This document shows positions 1 through 8,717 of a DNA stretch of 17,386 bases, one piece after another (positions within the stretch are counted from its first letter, which is position 1; each line of letters opens with the position of its first letter). The position numbers were made by a program, and so were the translations under genes. The stretch is taken from the NCBI GenBank assembly GCA_025094145.1, contig JALLLS010000172.1, forward strand, positions 1 to 17,386. Reading direction: 5' to 3'. Source of the stretch: Spinellus fusiger. Taxonomy: Eukaryota > Mucoromycota > Mucoromycetes > Mucorales > Phycomycetaceae. Below the pieces are notes generated by a model. The model did no database searches, had not been told where the DNA came from, and worked only from the letters and a program-made list of their open reading frames with translations.

Positions 1-52
1 CTCTTTAGATTTGATGGGCTTAATATATTTTAGTTGATCTTCATTCTTATAG

Positions 53-531
53 TGCCATGATGATAGTGATGTCTACAAACCAGTTTTTTCTCTCTTTCCT
101 TGTACCTATTGTGATTGAGCTGGCTGGTGAAAGTAGGCAATATAACTATTTATTAGATGCATATCTGTCTATGTATTATTTTATTCTAATTTTAAACAGT
201 CTCTTATCCTGCTGCCGAGTCAACAGCAAGTTCTGTTATGTGGCAGGGAGCACAAATGTTTGGTTTTCTATTCATACTTATTATGGGCTATCTTGGTGGG
301 CCTAGTATGAACATCCAAGGTAGCTTCAACTTACACCACGCACTAGTGCTCCAGGCTCTTGTAGCCACTGTGATGGTGGCTCTTACATTTATCTACAAGG
401 AGCCTAGATCTTCTTCTGAGAGGGTATCAGAAGCGAGAGTAAAATCCAACCAACTTCCTGTAGCCACCTTGCGAGAGAATATGATCTTTGCACAAGAATA
501 TACAATACCCGCTGTTTCTATACGAGAATAG
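53..531 (+). CDS. MFS transporter, SLC49/FLVCR-like, 3' end only
   Basis: This is the C-terminal part of a multi-pass membrane transporter whose beginning lies left of the window. Two exons are visible. The first, about 53-126, follows a TATAG acceptor and the second is 200-531. They join in phase (G + TC) across a 73-nt intron 127-199 that ends AAACAG. The junction gives a membrane segment running into the motif SYPAAESTASSVMWQGAQ, then MFGFLFILIMGYL and a last hydrophobic helix (LQALVATVMVALTFIY), followed by a charged cytoplasmic tail and a TAG stop. The E..YP..E..S pattern followed by a hydrophobic AQ.FG helix is typical of the SLC49 (FLVCR/DIRC2-like) branch of the major facilitator superfamily, whose animal members carry haem, choline or other small molecules. 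Substrate and localisation cannot be inferred here. The left exon boundary is uncertain because the frame stays open upstream to about position 24. Confidence 0.68.
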
Positions 532-723
532 TCTCGACAAGGTAGCCCCAGTAAATCTATAGCAACCTCCTGAGGATTGAGCACTACTGCAGCAAGAAAG
601 AATCCACAGTTAAGCATTGACACTTGTGTGAATAGTGCAGTGCCATTGATAGGTGTTTGTATTTATTTTTATACATGAATTCTTGTATTCTATGGGATGG
701 TTTTGGGTGGGTTGTTCATCATT

Positions 724-770
724 AAAAGCCTATGGCTTTTGCTCTTGTGGACTCCACTTCAGAGGAGTCC
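724..770. repeat. Two adjacent small inverted repeats
   Basis: AAAAGCC (724-730) is followed after three bases by GGCTTTT (734-740). GGACTCC (749-755) is followed after eight bases by its reverse complement GGAGTCC (764-770). The two potential hairpins lie eight bases apart, about 190-240 bp after the transporter stop codon. They could be a 3' end or terminator-like structure or a transposon footprint. The sequence does not say which. Confidence 0.5.
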
Positions 771-2872
771 CTCCGTTTAAACCCAGTTGAGAAAAGAGGA
801 GCATTTGCAGCACTTTACATTTATAGATTGTCTCTTTGACTTTGTGTGTGGATGAGTGTAGAATCAGAATAACCAAAAAGGATAGTACGCGGTGAAATAG
901 TCTTTTTTTTTGTTTTGTTTTTTGTTTTTTTACCATGCAATAGTACTGGTGCATTTACCTTTATCTTAGTTATCAGACGACTGTTTTAAAATAACAATAC
1001 TAATAATAGCAATACAACAAATGAGAAATGAGAGATAGAATATTAATGGAGCATTTTTATTCATTGTAAAGTTGAATATGGCTTTGTAACCTAATGTTGT
1101 ATATTTGGGTTTTATTGTTAATGGCCAAATAGTAGCAAATTCATAAAAATGGCATATTTTGTTCAGAATTGTGGCACTCGTGTTCTTTTCTGTTTTTCTT
1201 TTTTAAAGAGAACCTGTACAACAAGATAGTCAAAAGAGTATACCAGTTCAATAGATGTTTAAATTTGCATTTTGAGTAGAATTCATAAGGGAATTGTACG
1301 ACTTGTATGGAATTTCCCATAAATTCTTTCTATTGAAAAAGCCAATAAATTCAATGCTGAGCCCCTCCCTTTTTTTTTTCTTGGATAGTCTTTCTCTAAA
1401 TATCACAACAATTAAGGTATGTGTGTGAAAGTATACCAATTTCTTTTTATAGTTGAAGAGTCATTAGGCCCGTTGTGCTTTGTATGACAAGGATAGTCCT
1501 TTTTTCCATGGTGAGTGTAGTAAGGAAGCACTGAGGTTTATCTCTTTGCCAAACAGTAAAAAATAAATAGAGTATAATGCTTTAATTTTGCCTACATTCC
1601 CAGCATTCCTAAATCCTTGTATCTTTTTGTATTTGTATTATTTTCTTTCTTTATTATAGAGTAAATAAATAGAACCAACTCTATTTGATAGCCATGAAGA
1701 AGGACAATGGCAAGAATAGATACAAAAAGAATTGTGTGAAAATTAAAATTAAAAATAAAGTACAAACACAAACACATATACATTGTCTATTTTTAATGAC
1801 ACTTCTAATAGCCATGTTATTCTGGAATAGACTAGGTCATCAAGGCGCGTGTCTGGCTATTTCTATTTGACAAGACAGTGAGGAAGGTGGTTACGGAACC
1901 ATTCATCTATCAAAACTATTCACATTGGAAATGTTTAGTTTACATTACATCACATCGCATCACATCGCATCGCATGCTATTATACTCTCATTGATCTGAA
2001 AGAAATATATTCTAATTCCTTATCCAATGATATTCAACACATTTTGTGCCCAAAAGTGCTGCAGTGTGTATATTATTCTACGTGTAACAAGAATAGAAAA
2101 CATAATAGCACTTTATGCTACGCTGGATGATAATCACAAAGAAGCATCGTCATCTTTCGTAGGTTTGTCTTGTCTACAAAAACATTCATAAAATCAATGA
2201 TCATTGCAGTCAGTTTATCCTATATTTTTTGAAATAAATCAAGAAAGCTGCTCTATTTTAGTTAAGAATTTACTCTCTTTCTCTTCTTCTTTTGAGTGTA
2301 GATGCTAAATGTACCCATCTGATAAAGACCATAAGATGTTGATTCGTTTGATAATCATAATGGACCTACTAATTTGGAAGTGGTTATCATCGTATTCTAC
2401 CGATCGCCCATTAGTACAAGACCCATGTAAAAGAATAAGGATAAGAGAATGGTGTCTTAGTAGTGCACATGTGGAAGCAAATGAGCAATCACAACGTAGT
2501 GTTTATCATTGTGAAAGGAAACAAATGAGAAGTGGTAATACCATTGACTATTATTATTATTATTTTTAGTTTTGGTGAAACCACCGTTGGTTCTTTCTTT
2601 CAGCTGAACATTGTGCTCTATGATACTCTATTGTTTGTTTGTGTATCGACTGTACTCTCAACTGTCTCTATGTAGTCACTGATAAATAAACAATCTCTTA
2701 AAACGTATATGACTAAAAGCATACAAATAACCGATATTTTCGCAGACTTTTGAGAACATAGTTTGGTGTATACTTTTTCTGTTCTTCTGTTCTTCTGTTC
2801 TCCTCCTTACAATGAACACAATGACGAAGTTTCTTTTATCTATCTTTATTTAGTGAATCTAGGCACTGAGGC

Positions 2873-2894
2873 ATGAAGAAGGGCCCTTCTTCAT
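2873..2894. repeat. Perfect 22-bp palindrome
   Basis: Each half is ATGAAGAAGGG followed directly by its reverse complement, with no spacer and a GGGCCC centre. It stands alone in non-coding AT-rich DNA. No flanking arms or neighbouring gene explain it. It could be a protein-binding site or a chance or recombination product. Confidence 0.8.
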
Positions 2895-3415
2895 AGGACT
2901 GCTCTCTCTTTTCCTTTATGTTTTTATAGAATGCGTACTAAATCTGGCTCATTTGTCTTTCTAAGAGAAGATATATGAATCCAATAATACTTATTGATAT
3001 TTTTCATCTAAAGGTGTAAATATATAGTTTCTATGTACCATCGCTCATAGAATGACTAGACCGATCTTGTTGGTTGTTCATTTGCAAGCACATATGATGT
3101 ATTGATACATGGCCTGGTTATTTAACTTGAATACTATACACTAAGTCTAACATTATCTATTTCCTGATACTAATTTGGGCCATTCAATATTAAGTTGATA
3201 TGTGTCCAGAAAGTGCAAAGTCAAGAGTCATGCCTTGTTACATATGGAGTGATGGAATAATAACTACGATCATTCTGTCTTTAAATCATTTGTACATTGC
3301 TCATCCGAAGCACTTTCTTAGCTAATCCAAATAAGCTTAAATCTCATCCTCTCGTGAATGACAGACTCTAAGATGTGTGTCCTGATAATATTTTGTGAGA
3401 ACTTAAAAAAAAACA

Positions 3416-3850
3416 GGTCGTAAGTGTATCTTGAATAAAGAGCATAAAACGACTGTTATCAACTTCATTGATGCTAATTCGTCTGCTACTGCTGTTGAAG
3501 TGGCTGGGCATTTATTGAAGTGATTTCATGACCTGAAAGACTTACACGGCACTGTTTACAACTTTAAGAAAAACAAATATAATCTTTTCTTAAATAAAAT
3601 AAAATAAAAAGATTTCCATTCGATTGAAAATAATAGTCGAGCAAAGATTGGGGTATAGTACGATTGGATTTGTCAATGGGAAAATACAGATATGAACTTC
3701 TTGACAAATTGCATGTTCCTCGACAAGTCTACTTTTAATATTATCATGAAAGGTCACTTTATAGTCATGGATAATGGACTTATTCACAATCATGAAAATA
3801 TAAAGAAGTATGTTGAGGATTGAGGATATAAATGTGTATATAAAACTTAG
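3416..3850 (+). pseudogene. Decayed mariner/Tc1-type DDE transposase
   Basis: One reading frame (ggt at 3416 to tag at 3848-3850) shows a transposase-like protein interrupted by five in-frame stops before its terminal stop. The N-terminal part is helix-turn-helix-like (TTVINFIDANSSATAVEV, then FHDLKDLHGTVYNF). It is followed by DFHSIENNSRAKIG, WICQWENTDMNFLTNC and the first catalytic block FLDKSTFN. Directly after NIIMK comes GHFIVMDNGLIH, which is the second catalytic block, so the roughly 80-100 residues normally between these blocks are missing without a frame change. The third block (SPELNPIE-type, with the last acidic residue) is absent. The frame ends at KCVYKT. It cannot encode an active enzyme. 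The family assignment rests on the FLD.S and VMDN..IH motifs and on my memory of related mucoralean elements. Confidence 0.72.
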
Positions 3851-4176
3851 ATAGCTTTTATCTTTTTATGGTTTACTTATTTTTGAAATAAATAGCTTAG
3901 CAAAAGTCTCAACTTTCTATTTTTACCCTATAGTAGGATAATGTTTTCTACCTTATGGTTGGTTCATTGGATAAGCACTCTATTTTGAAACCATCAATTA
4001 CTATGAGTCTTCACCTGATTAGCTATGAGTTGTTATTGTCCGGTTGGGATTATTGGTGATAGCAGCTCTGATAAAGTGTCCAATATTATACTGAGCTAAG
4101 AAGGTTGATTTGTGGTTACGACCAATTAGTGAGATGATACCGAAATTACTATGGTACTTGTGTGCACTCAAGCTTT
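3851..4176. other. Non-coding stretch between two transposon relics
   Basis: No gene is supportable. The stretch has no long frame and no clear inverted repeat. One match to a pol III A-box (TGGTTCATTGG, 3960-3970) has no B-box or cloverleaf partner downstream. Confidence 0.5.
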
Positions 4177-4870
4177 CATAGACGCCTTATTTTGTTAAAG
4201 AAATTGATACCTTCCTCAGCGTATTTGATCACGCGTTTCTTTGAGGTTTTCGTATTATAATTTACAGCCTTGACAATTCAATCAAATTGTCAAGGCAACA
4301 GTATCACAAAAGTCCTTTCAAACCAAACTTTGGTCAAATACATAATCCATATCTTTTGGAAAAGGATTTATATGCTGCTCAGTAGATCAGTTGTAAGGTG
4401 GAACCCTCGAAATCACTCAAGCCCGGCAATTGTTGCTGCTGTTGTGTAAAAATAAGATATCAGGACAACAATTGTTTGCCAAGGCGTTTTATGGATGTGA
4501 TTTACAATTGAATCTGCATTGAACAAGTACACAGATTTAGCCTATGGATAACAATACTGGGGATACTATGGGTTATTGCCAATGATGAACGTTTCTTCTA
4601 TTTTTTTCCAAAGAATTCTTTTCCTGGAACACCATCGATGTTGAAAATAACAATAATTGAAAGGATTTTCGTTTCTTCGAGTACGACAAGGCAACAGTGC
4701 ATGGCACGAATGACACACATGTGATGAATCTTTTGTTGAACTTTGACAATCACTGGTGGAAGATTCTTAATCATTTTTGACTGAGGAAAGTATACAACAT
4801 CAATTATTTCGTCCGTCCTATCGATTCCAGGGTCCAATAGAGTATACATTCTCCATAATACCTTTGCCCA
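4177..4870 (-). pseudogene. Decayed repeat-associated gene, PD-(D/E)XK nuclease-like
   Basis: On the minus strand the coding signal runs from about 4870 down to a TGA at 4179-4177 but changes frame several times. The best segment (4849-4598) reads DEIIDVVYFPQSK, then IKNLPPVIVKVQQK, then ETKILSIIVIFNIDGV. Further down, in other frames, come YLFNADSIVNHIHKTP, GLSDFEGSTLQLIY, SFSKDMDYVFDQSLV and finally IKYAEEGINFFNKIRRL. The order and wording resemble a multicopy protein family of mucoralean genomes that I remember as PD-(D/E)XK/Rpn-like, in which a PPVIVEVQ-type strand carries a catalytic glutamate. Here that position is lysine (VIVKVQ). The frame changes and the in-frame stop after EFFGKK mark it as dead. 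The link to the nuclease fold is inference from the hydrophobic strand ending E/K-V-Q. A 28-bp hairpin lies inside it at 4268-4295. Confidence 0.55.
4268..4295. repeat. Perfect hairpin, 11-bp arms and 6-base loop
   Basis: CCTTGACAATT (4268-4278), loop CAATCA, then AATTGTCAAGG (4285-4295). It lies inside the decayed PD-(D/E)XK-like gene and may be part of its former coding sequence, which would make the symmetry partly accidental. Confidence 0.75.
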
Positions 4871-5413
4871 TGACTGCTGTTATAACACTATCCTTCATTT
4901 ACGAATCTCGTAGTAGCAACTCACACAACAAAGCAGTCAATAACATCTATGATTCCTCCTTGCTTTTTATTTTATTCTATTTTACGAATTCAGTTCATAT
5001 TCTTCACTGTAATTGTCAGTTGCTATAATGACAATGTTCTCGCTTGAGAAACAACAGAGACACAAAAGGGAAGAGGAAATACAAAAAAAAGGGGGAGGAA
5101 GAGGAGTTTTGCAGTAGACTACAAAAATAAAAGCTTTGTCACTTGTTAGGCGACACTTTAGGAGACACGACTTGTATTTATGAAAAAGCATAATTGACTT
5201 TAGTTGGCTAGCGACATTGCTTACTGGAAGCACTGTACAAGAGAAATAAAACAAGACATTATTCAATCAGCTTCGAATCCACTGGTCGGAAACAGCGAAG
5301 CATAATGTATCGACATGTGTGCTGAATTCCTTTGAGCTTAATTACTGTGTCCAATAACATCCCTTTAATATATATCTATGCTTCTTTAATAAGTATTTTA
5401 TCATTGGTTAAGC
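4871..5413. other. Non-coding flank left of the long-TIR element
   Basis: No gene is supported. A faint continuation of the decayed minus-strand gene may extend to about 5000, but I cannot read motifs in it. A purine-rich patch lies at about 5060-5105. The left end of the long inverted repeat begins right after this stretch. Confidence 0.45.
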
Positions 5414-5415
5414 TA

Positions 5416-5871
5416 TACTAGACATTATAACGTCTTTTTGCATGACAAGGTACAATAAAACACACTTTATTATTATGTTTTTTTATATAGATATTTTACC
5501 TGTATCGTGAGTTTCTGTGAGCTTATTAACTGAGGCTCCAGAGATAACTGGGGAGGAGAAGGAATGATAAACCAGAAGGGTTGAACTTTTTATTAGTTCA
5601 TAGAAATAGATAGAAATAATAATACAAATAATAATAAAAATAAATAAATAGCCTTTAATAATAACATTGAATAGTATCAGTTACTATTTATCATACGTTA
5701 ATAGGGTTATGCTATATAAAATTCAAGCGACCTTGCTCAATGTTAGCCTATACTCTATACTGATAAAGAGGGCTTTCCAAATAAATGCGAGAGATCTATT
5801 TCTCTGTACATTAGTCTGAAGCAGTAGTATTTTAGTGTGCTTTTCTTGACATTTTGGTCATTGGCTGAACA
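5416..5871 (+). repeat. Left terminal inverted repeat
   Basis: This arm is 456 bp and the reverse complement of 10440-10895 except for one base (G at 5864). The outer end is TACTAGACATTATAACG and the inner end is TTGGCTGAACA. The arm is AT-rich with an A/T-only section around 5600-5645. It contains, on its minus strand, an exon-like segment bounded by CCCCAG and GTAAAA (about 5500-5548). The flanking TA (5414-5415) is the presumed target duplication. Confidence 0.9.
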
Positions 5872-5940
5872 TGTATTTATATTCCAAACCTAACTATCCT
5901 ATATGAAAAAAAGAAGTACATAGCTCATAGGATCATACAA

Positions 5941-6153
5941 CTAATTCGTCTCACTTATTCTCGGCAATAAGCCAATGTTTCTTGGTCTTATCACAATGTC
6001 ACTACTTTCTGTTTGGTATCTATCATTATTTGGACAGTTACAATGACTTTTGTGCAAATGGCCATATCCACAACAGCTTGTACATCGAATACTTTGATTT
6101 GCCATCTCAGCTTCTTGCATGTCGGTGTCAATTTCTTCAATGTCAATCTCCAT
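5941..6153 (-). CDS. Small ORF with a CCHC-like zinc knuckle, probably a transposon fragment
   Basis: A 70-residue frame begins about 280 bp right of this stop end and finishes 70 bp inside the left terminal repeat. It starts acidic (MEIDIEEIDTDMQEAEM) and then shows CTSCCGYGHLHKSHCNCP, a pattern close to the zinc knuckles (C..C....H....C, followed by CP.N) that often end transposon or retroelement proteins. Spacing after the histidine is not fully canonical. An in-frame TAG lies only a few codons upstream of the ATG, so either this is the last exon or tail of a broken larger gene, or a short ORF on its own. No nuclease, helicase or polymerase motif is visible nearby on this strand. A nucleic-acid-binding role is inference. 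Confidence 0.4.
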   Translation of the reverse strand: MEIDIEEIDTDMQEAEMANQSIRCTSCCGYGHLHKSHCNCPNNDRYQTESSDIVIRPRNIGLLPRISETN

Positions 6154-6741
6154 GTGCTCAATCTATTGGTTTACGGAATTAGGAAGACACTTGCAATGAG
6201 CTCTTTAATAATGTCCAGGATGTAGGCAGCTTGAATAGTCTATGTTATGATTTGACATGTAAGTAACTTTGAAAAGAAGGGAAAAATAAAGAGTACTAAT
6301 ATAGCTTCATATTTCTTACTTGTTTGCTCACTCACTCAAGACATACTGTCATGTTCAGCAAAGTGATATTAGCTATTTATTTGTCTGTTCGAAATAAGGC
6401 TTATGTCCACTCGTTTCATTAGCCGATCAGAAAATTGTATTCATCATTCTTAAAAGGTGATTTTTTTTCCCAGTAATTATATAGTAAGCATAGGTATAAT
6501 ACTAAAATATAAGCATGTTTTTATAATAGAGAATAGTGCAAGTGATTCTTATTCACTGCCAAATTGGATAGATTTCTCTATTGAATAGAAGAGATAGTGT
6601 TCTTTTTAACACAGCGGGATAGCTTTTATGTTGGCTTGTTGGCTCTATTTTTTTTGTCTCTCATTTCTCCTGTATAGAATACATACTAAATTATAGGCCA
6701 GTTCAATAGCAGCAGCATAGAAGCAGTGTAAATCTCTTTAG
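6154..6741. other. Internal non-coding part of the long-TIR element
   Basis: No gene is supportable. A minus-strand stretch near 6170-6230 reads without stops for about 20 codons, upstream of the zinc-knuckle ORF and out of frame with it, which hints at a broken longer gene. The rest is AT-rich. Confidence 0.4.
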
Positions 6742-6981
6742 CAGAAGAGAGTAGAGAGCCTTGTCTTTGTTGATTTACGCCCCATTGGCGATTTCCTTCA
6801 CAGAAAGTCGGCCTACATACGCTTTCAAGGACTTTTAAGATCGCTATCGGCTAAAAGACGGCCTTTTGTCGAGGTAACAAAAGCAAAACATATTAAATTG
6901 AAGACTCTATATTTTCTTTATGATATCCATAGAAAGAGGTTATTTCATACTCGGTTTCTATCCAATAAGACTTTGCCATGA
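6742..6981 (+). CDS. Exon-like ORF of unknown identity
   Basis: A stop-free frame of 79 codons follows a good acceptor (CTCTTTAG, ending 6741) and ends at TGA 6979-6981. It lacks an ATG near its start. It opens QKRVESLVFVDLRPIGDFL, continues HRKSAYIRFQGLLRSLSAKR and is rich in Lys and Arg. A donor-like GAG|GTAACA at about 6872-6878 would make a shorter exon of about 44 codons. I do not recognise the family. The composition looks more like protein than the surrounding AT-rich DNA. It lies opposite to and just beyond the 3' end of the minus-strand cargo gene, so it could be an exon of another broken element or chance. Confidence 0.28.
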   Translation, partial: QKRVESLVFVDLRPIGDFLHRKSAYIRFQGLLRSLSAKRRPFVEVTKAKHIKLKTLYFLYDIHRKRLFHTRFLSNKTLP

Positions 6982-7084
6982 CATCCCATGGATAGGTATA
7001 TAAATATTTTAACAGGCTACGACTAACATAGAGCCAACCCGTGTTCGGACACACAGGTAAGAAAAGACTACGGTTGTCACCATG

Positions 7085-8717
7085 TCACCAAATAAGCACA
7101 TCCTTAGTGGTGTGTATTGGCTCATGAAGTATGGCAGGACTGTCCAGGTATCTCCTGTCAAATGGGGTCTCTGTCATTGTACCTGCTACTGTCCAATCCT
7201 TACATCCACTTTTCAATTGAAGTGTTTCCCACCAAGCATCGTTGGCTTGTTCTTGCATATGGCCAAATTTGATCATCTTGCGCCTAACTGCTGCTGCTTC
7301 TAACTTGGCCTTTGTTGTCATCTTCCCTGTCCCTAATAGCTGGGCCTGACTCTGGACATTGCGCAACTGGGCTGACAGTAGCGAGTCTTTGCCTTCTTTT
7401 GGAAGAGTGGTCTGCTTTGTGAATACAATCGGACTTGCTTCCGGTACGTCTGAAAGGCCTTGCACAGTGAAAGTACCAAATGTCGTGTGTGTGGTGGATG
7501 TGCTCGGGGTATCTAGCGGGTAGGGCTGATGTCCTTGGGACTCAGGTAACCTTTCTAACCGGGGGGTGTTGCTTGTTGTGGAAGGCGTGGGGTAGGGATG
7601 AGCAGCAGCCCGTTGAGAAACAGGGCGACAGTAAACAATGGGTTTTGAAGCATTGAACGGAAAGGGATCTTCCATGGTAGCACTTTCTGGTGCCTTGGAT
7701 TTTGCCAAAGACAGGTGGGGTGCTTTGTAAAGAGTTGATTCAAATGTGTTAACAGACTCCCTTTCTTCTTTGCCTATCTCTTCCTTCTCTACCGATGTAT
7801 CTATAGCACATATCAGTGATACTTGCCATTGTTCCAAGGCAAGATCCTTCATTAATTCAAGCACTGTTGGTGAGGTGTCCTTTCTATAGGATAAAGAAGG
7901 AGATGGAGAAGATGGTAGAGACGGCAGATATGGAGGTGAGATATGTGTTTCTGGTCTTGGGTGTGTATGAGATGTTGATGCTAAGCGTAATAATAATTAT
8001 ATAACATTAGACAAAGGGAAGATTTCCATTGTAGATGCTTGTGAGTTTATTTTTTATTTTTATTTATTTTTACCTGTACTTTCAGTGGAGACTGATGGGT
8101 GAGGATTTGGCTTGGCACGGAAAAGGGGTACTTTTTTGAGAGAAGAGATAATAGAGTGTGTTTTTTTGGTGCTTCCTTGTTCACTGAAGGAAGAAGCCTT
8201 GTTGGGTTTGGAATGACTCACAGCTGCTGAGGATCGACTGATAACTGACAAGAGTGATGGTTTCTTATTGACAGGCTTTTCGCAAGTGGTAGGTGGAGTT
8301 GCCTGTGGACGACGACTTTTTCATCATCAATAGACAAGCAAGTTGAGTAAAGTGGATAAACATACACAGTACATACATACATAATATATATATATAGATA
8401 TAAATGTAGATATAAATATAGATGTGTATAAGTATATTTATAATTTTTTATGTGTTTATAATACAGAGTCGAAATATACACCATTCTAATTATTTATTTT
8501 ATTTTTATTTTTAACATTTTCTTCCTTTTTACCTGAACATATTTTTGAGAGATGGTTTAGTCCTTAACATATTATTGGAATCTGCTTGTGTTTCTGTGTT
8601 GCTGTTGCTGTTCTTATTCCGAGTATTTCCTGCAGAAATGAATCGATTAGAAGAAAAAGAATGCCAAAAATATTTGCTATGGGAGGCATCATTAGATCCT
8701 AGGCTTAAATCTGGCAT
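7085..8717 (-). CDS. Three-exon gene for an unrecognised, mostly disordered 440-residue protein (cargo of the long-TIR element)
   Basis: The exons are 8717-8533, 8315-8074 and 7980-7085. They join in phase (AG+T, then G+CA) to 441 codons including TGA. The introns are 217 nt (GTAAAA..AAAAAG; the AAG acceptor is unusual but keeps phase) and 93 nt (GTAAAA..GCTTAG). The ATG at 8717 has a good context (AAAACAATG) and an in-frame stop upstream. The protein is Ser/Pro/Thr-rich and basic in its first half (RTKPSLKNMFRS around residues 52-62, SLKKVPLFRAKPNPHP in exon 2), with a proline-serine tract near residues 155-175. An acidic EKEEIGKEERES stretch and a long low-complexity linker follow. The C-terminal third looks most structured: LSAQLRNVQSQAQLL, then KAKLEAAAVRRKMIKFGHMQ, probably helical, then EQANDAWWETLQLKSG. 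No transposase, nuclease, recombinase or membrane motif is visible. It appears intact and somewhat richer in G+C than its surroundings. I cannot assign a function; captured host gene is the simplest guess. Confidence 0.68.
8316..8532 (-). other. Intron 1 of the cargo gene, with AT microsatellite
   Basis: This is a 217-nt intron, longer than most others here. It contains a run of TA/GATATAAA units at about 8383-8445. The donor after ATGTTCAG is GTAAAA. The acceptor choice (AAAAAG at 8316) was made because it alone keeps the frame open from exon 1 into exon 2. The stronger-looking CACAG acceptor 13 nt further on would give a frame with an early stop. Confidence 0.5.

Larger units (their letters stand above)
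532..3415. other. Gene-poor AT-rich tract with short palindromes and simple repeats
   Basis: I see no convincing gene here. Open frames are short, AT-rich and without recognisable motifs. The first few hundred bases are presumably the transporter's 3' UTR. Local structure includes two adjacent hairpins at 724-770, a run of CATCA/CATCG units near 1945-1975, an 8-bp unit CTGTTCTT repeated about three times near 2778-2802, a TTA/TAT trinucleotide run near 2550-2567 and a perfect 22-bp palindrome at 2873-2894. The tract may contain transposon remains too decayed to read by eye. Confidence 0.55.

Noticed and set aside
393..623. 76-codon minus-strand frame over the transporter end
   Set aside because: It is antisense to the transporter exon, whose transmembrane and SLC49-like motifs are convincing.
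2309..2569. 86-codon frame on the plus strand
   Set aside because: No recognisable motif, no splice partner, and its end is a low-complexity TAT run coding for tyrosines. It looks like chance in repeat-rich DNA.
3960..4040. Possible tRNA or SINE head (A-box match at 3960-3970)
   Set aside because: No B-box, no cloverleaf pairing and no terminator at the right distance.
5416..5871. Reading the two arms as independent MITEs or solo LTRs in opposite orientation
   Set aside because: A single arm lacks inverted ends of its own, does not begin TG and end CA, and its inner edge has no TA. Identical arm lengths and TA only at the outer edges favour one unit. An empty-site comparison would settle it.
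5982..6225. Two overlapping plus-strand frames
   Set aside because: They are antisense to the zinc-knuckle ORF and show no motif of their own.
8218..8484. 88-codon minus-strand frame through intron 1 of the cargo gene
   Set aside because: Most of it translates the AT microsatellite (alternating Tyr, Leu, Ile). The remaining part is the wrong frame of exon 2.
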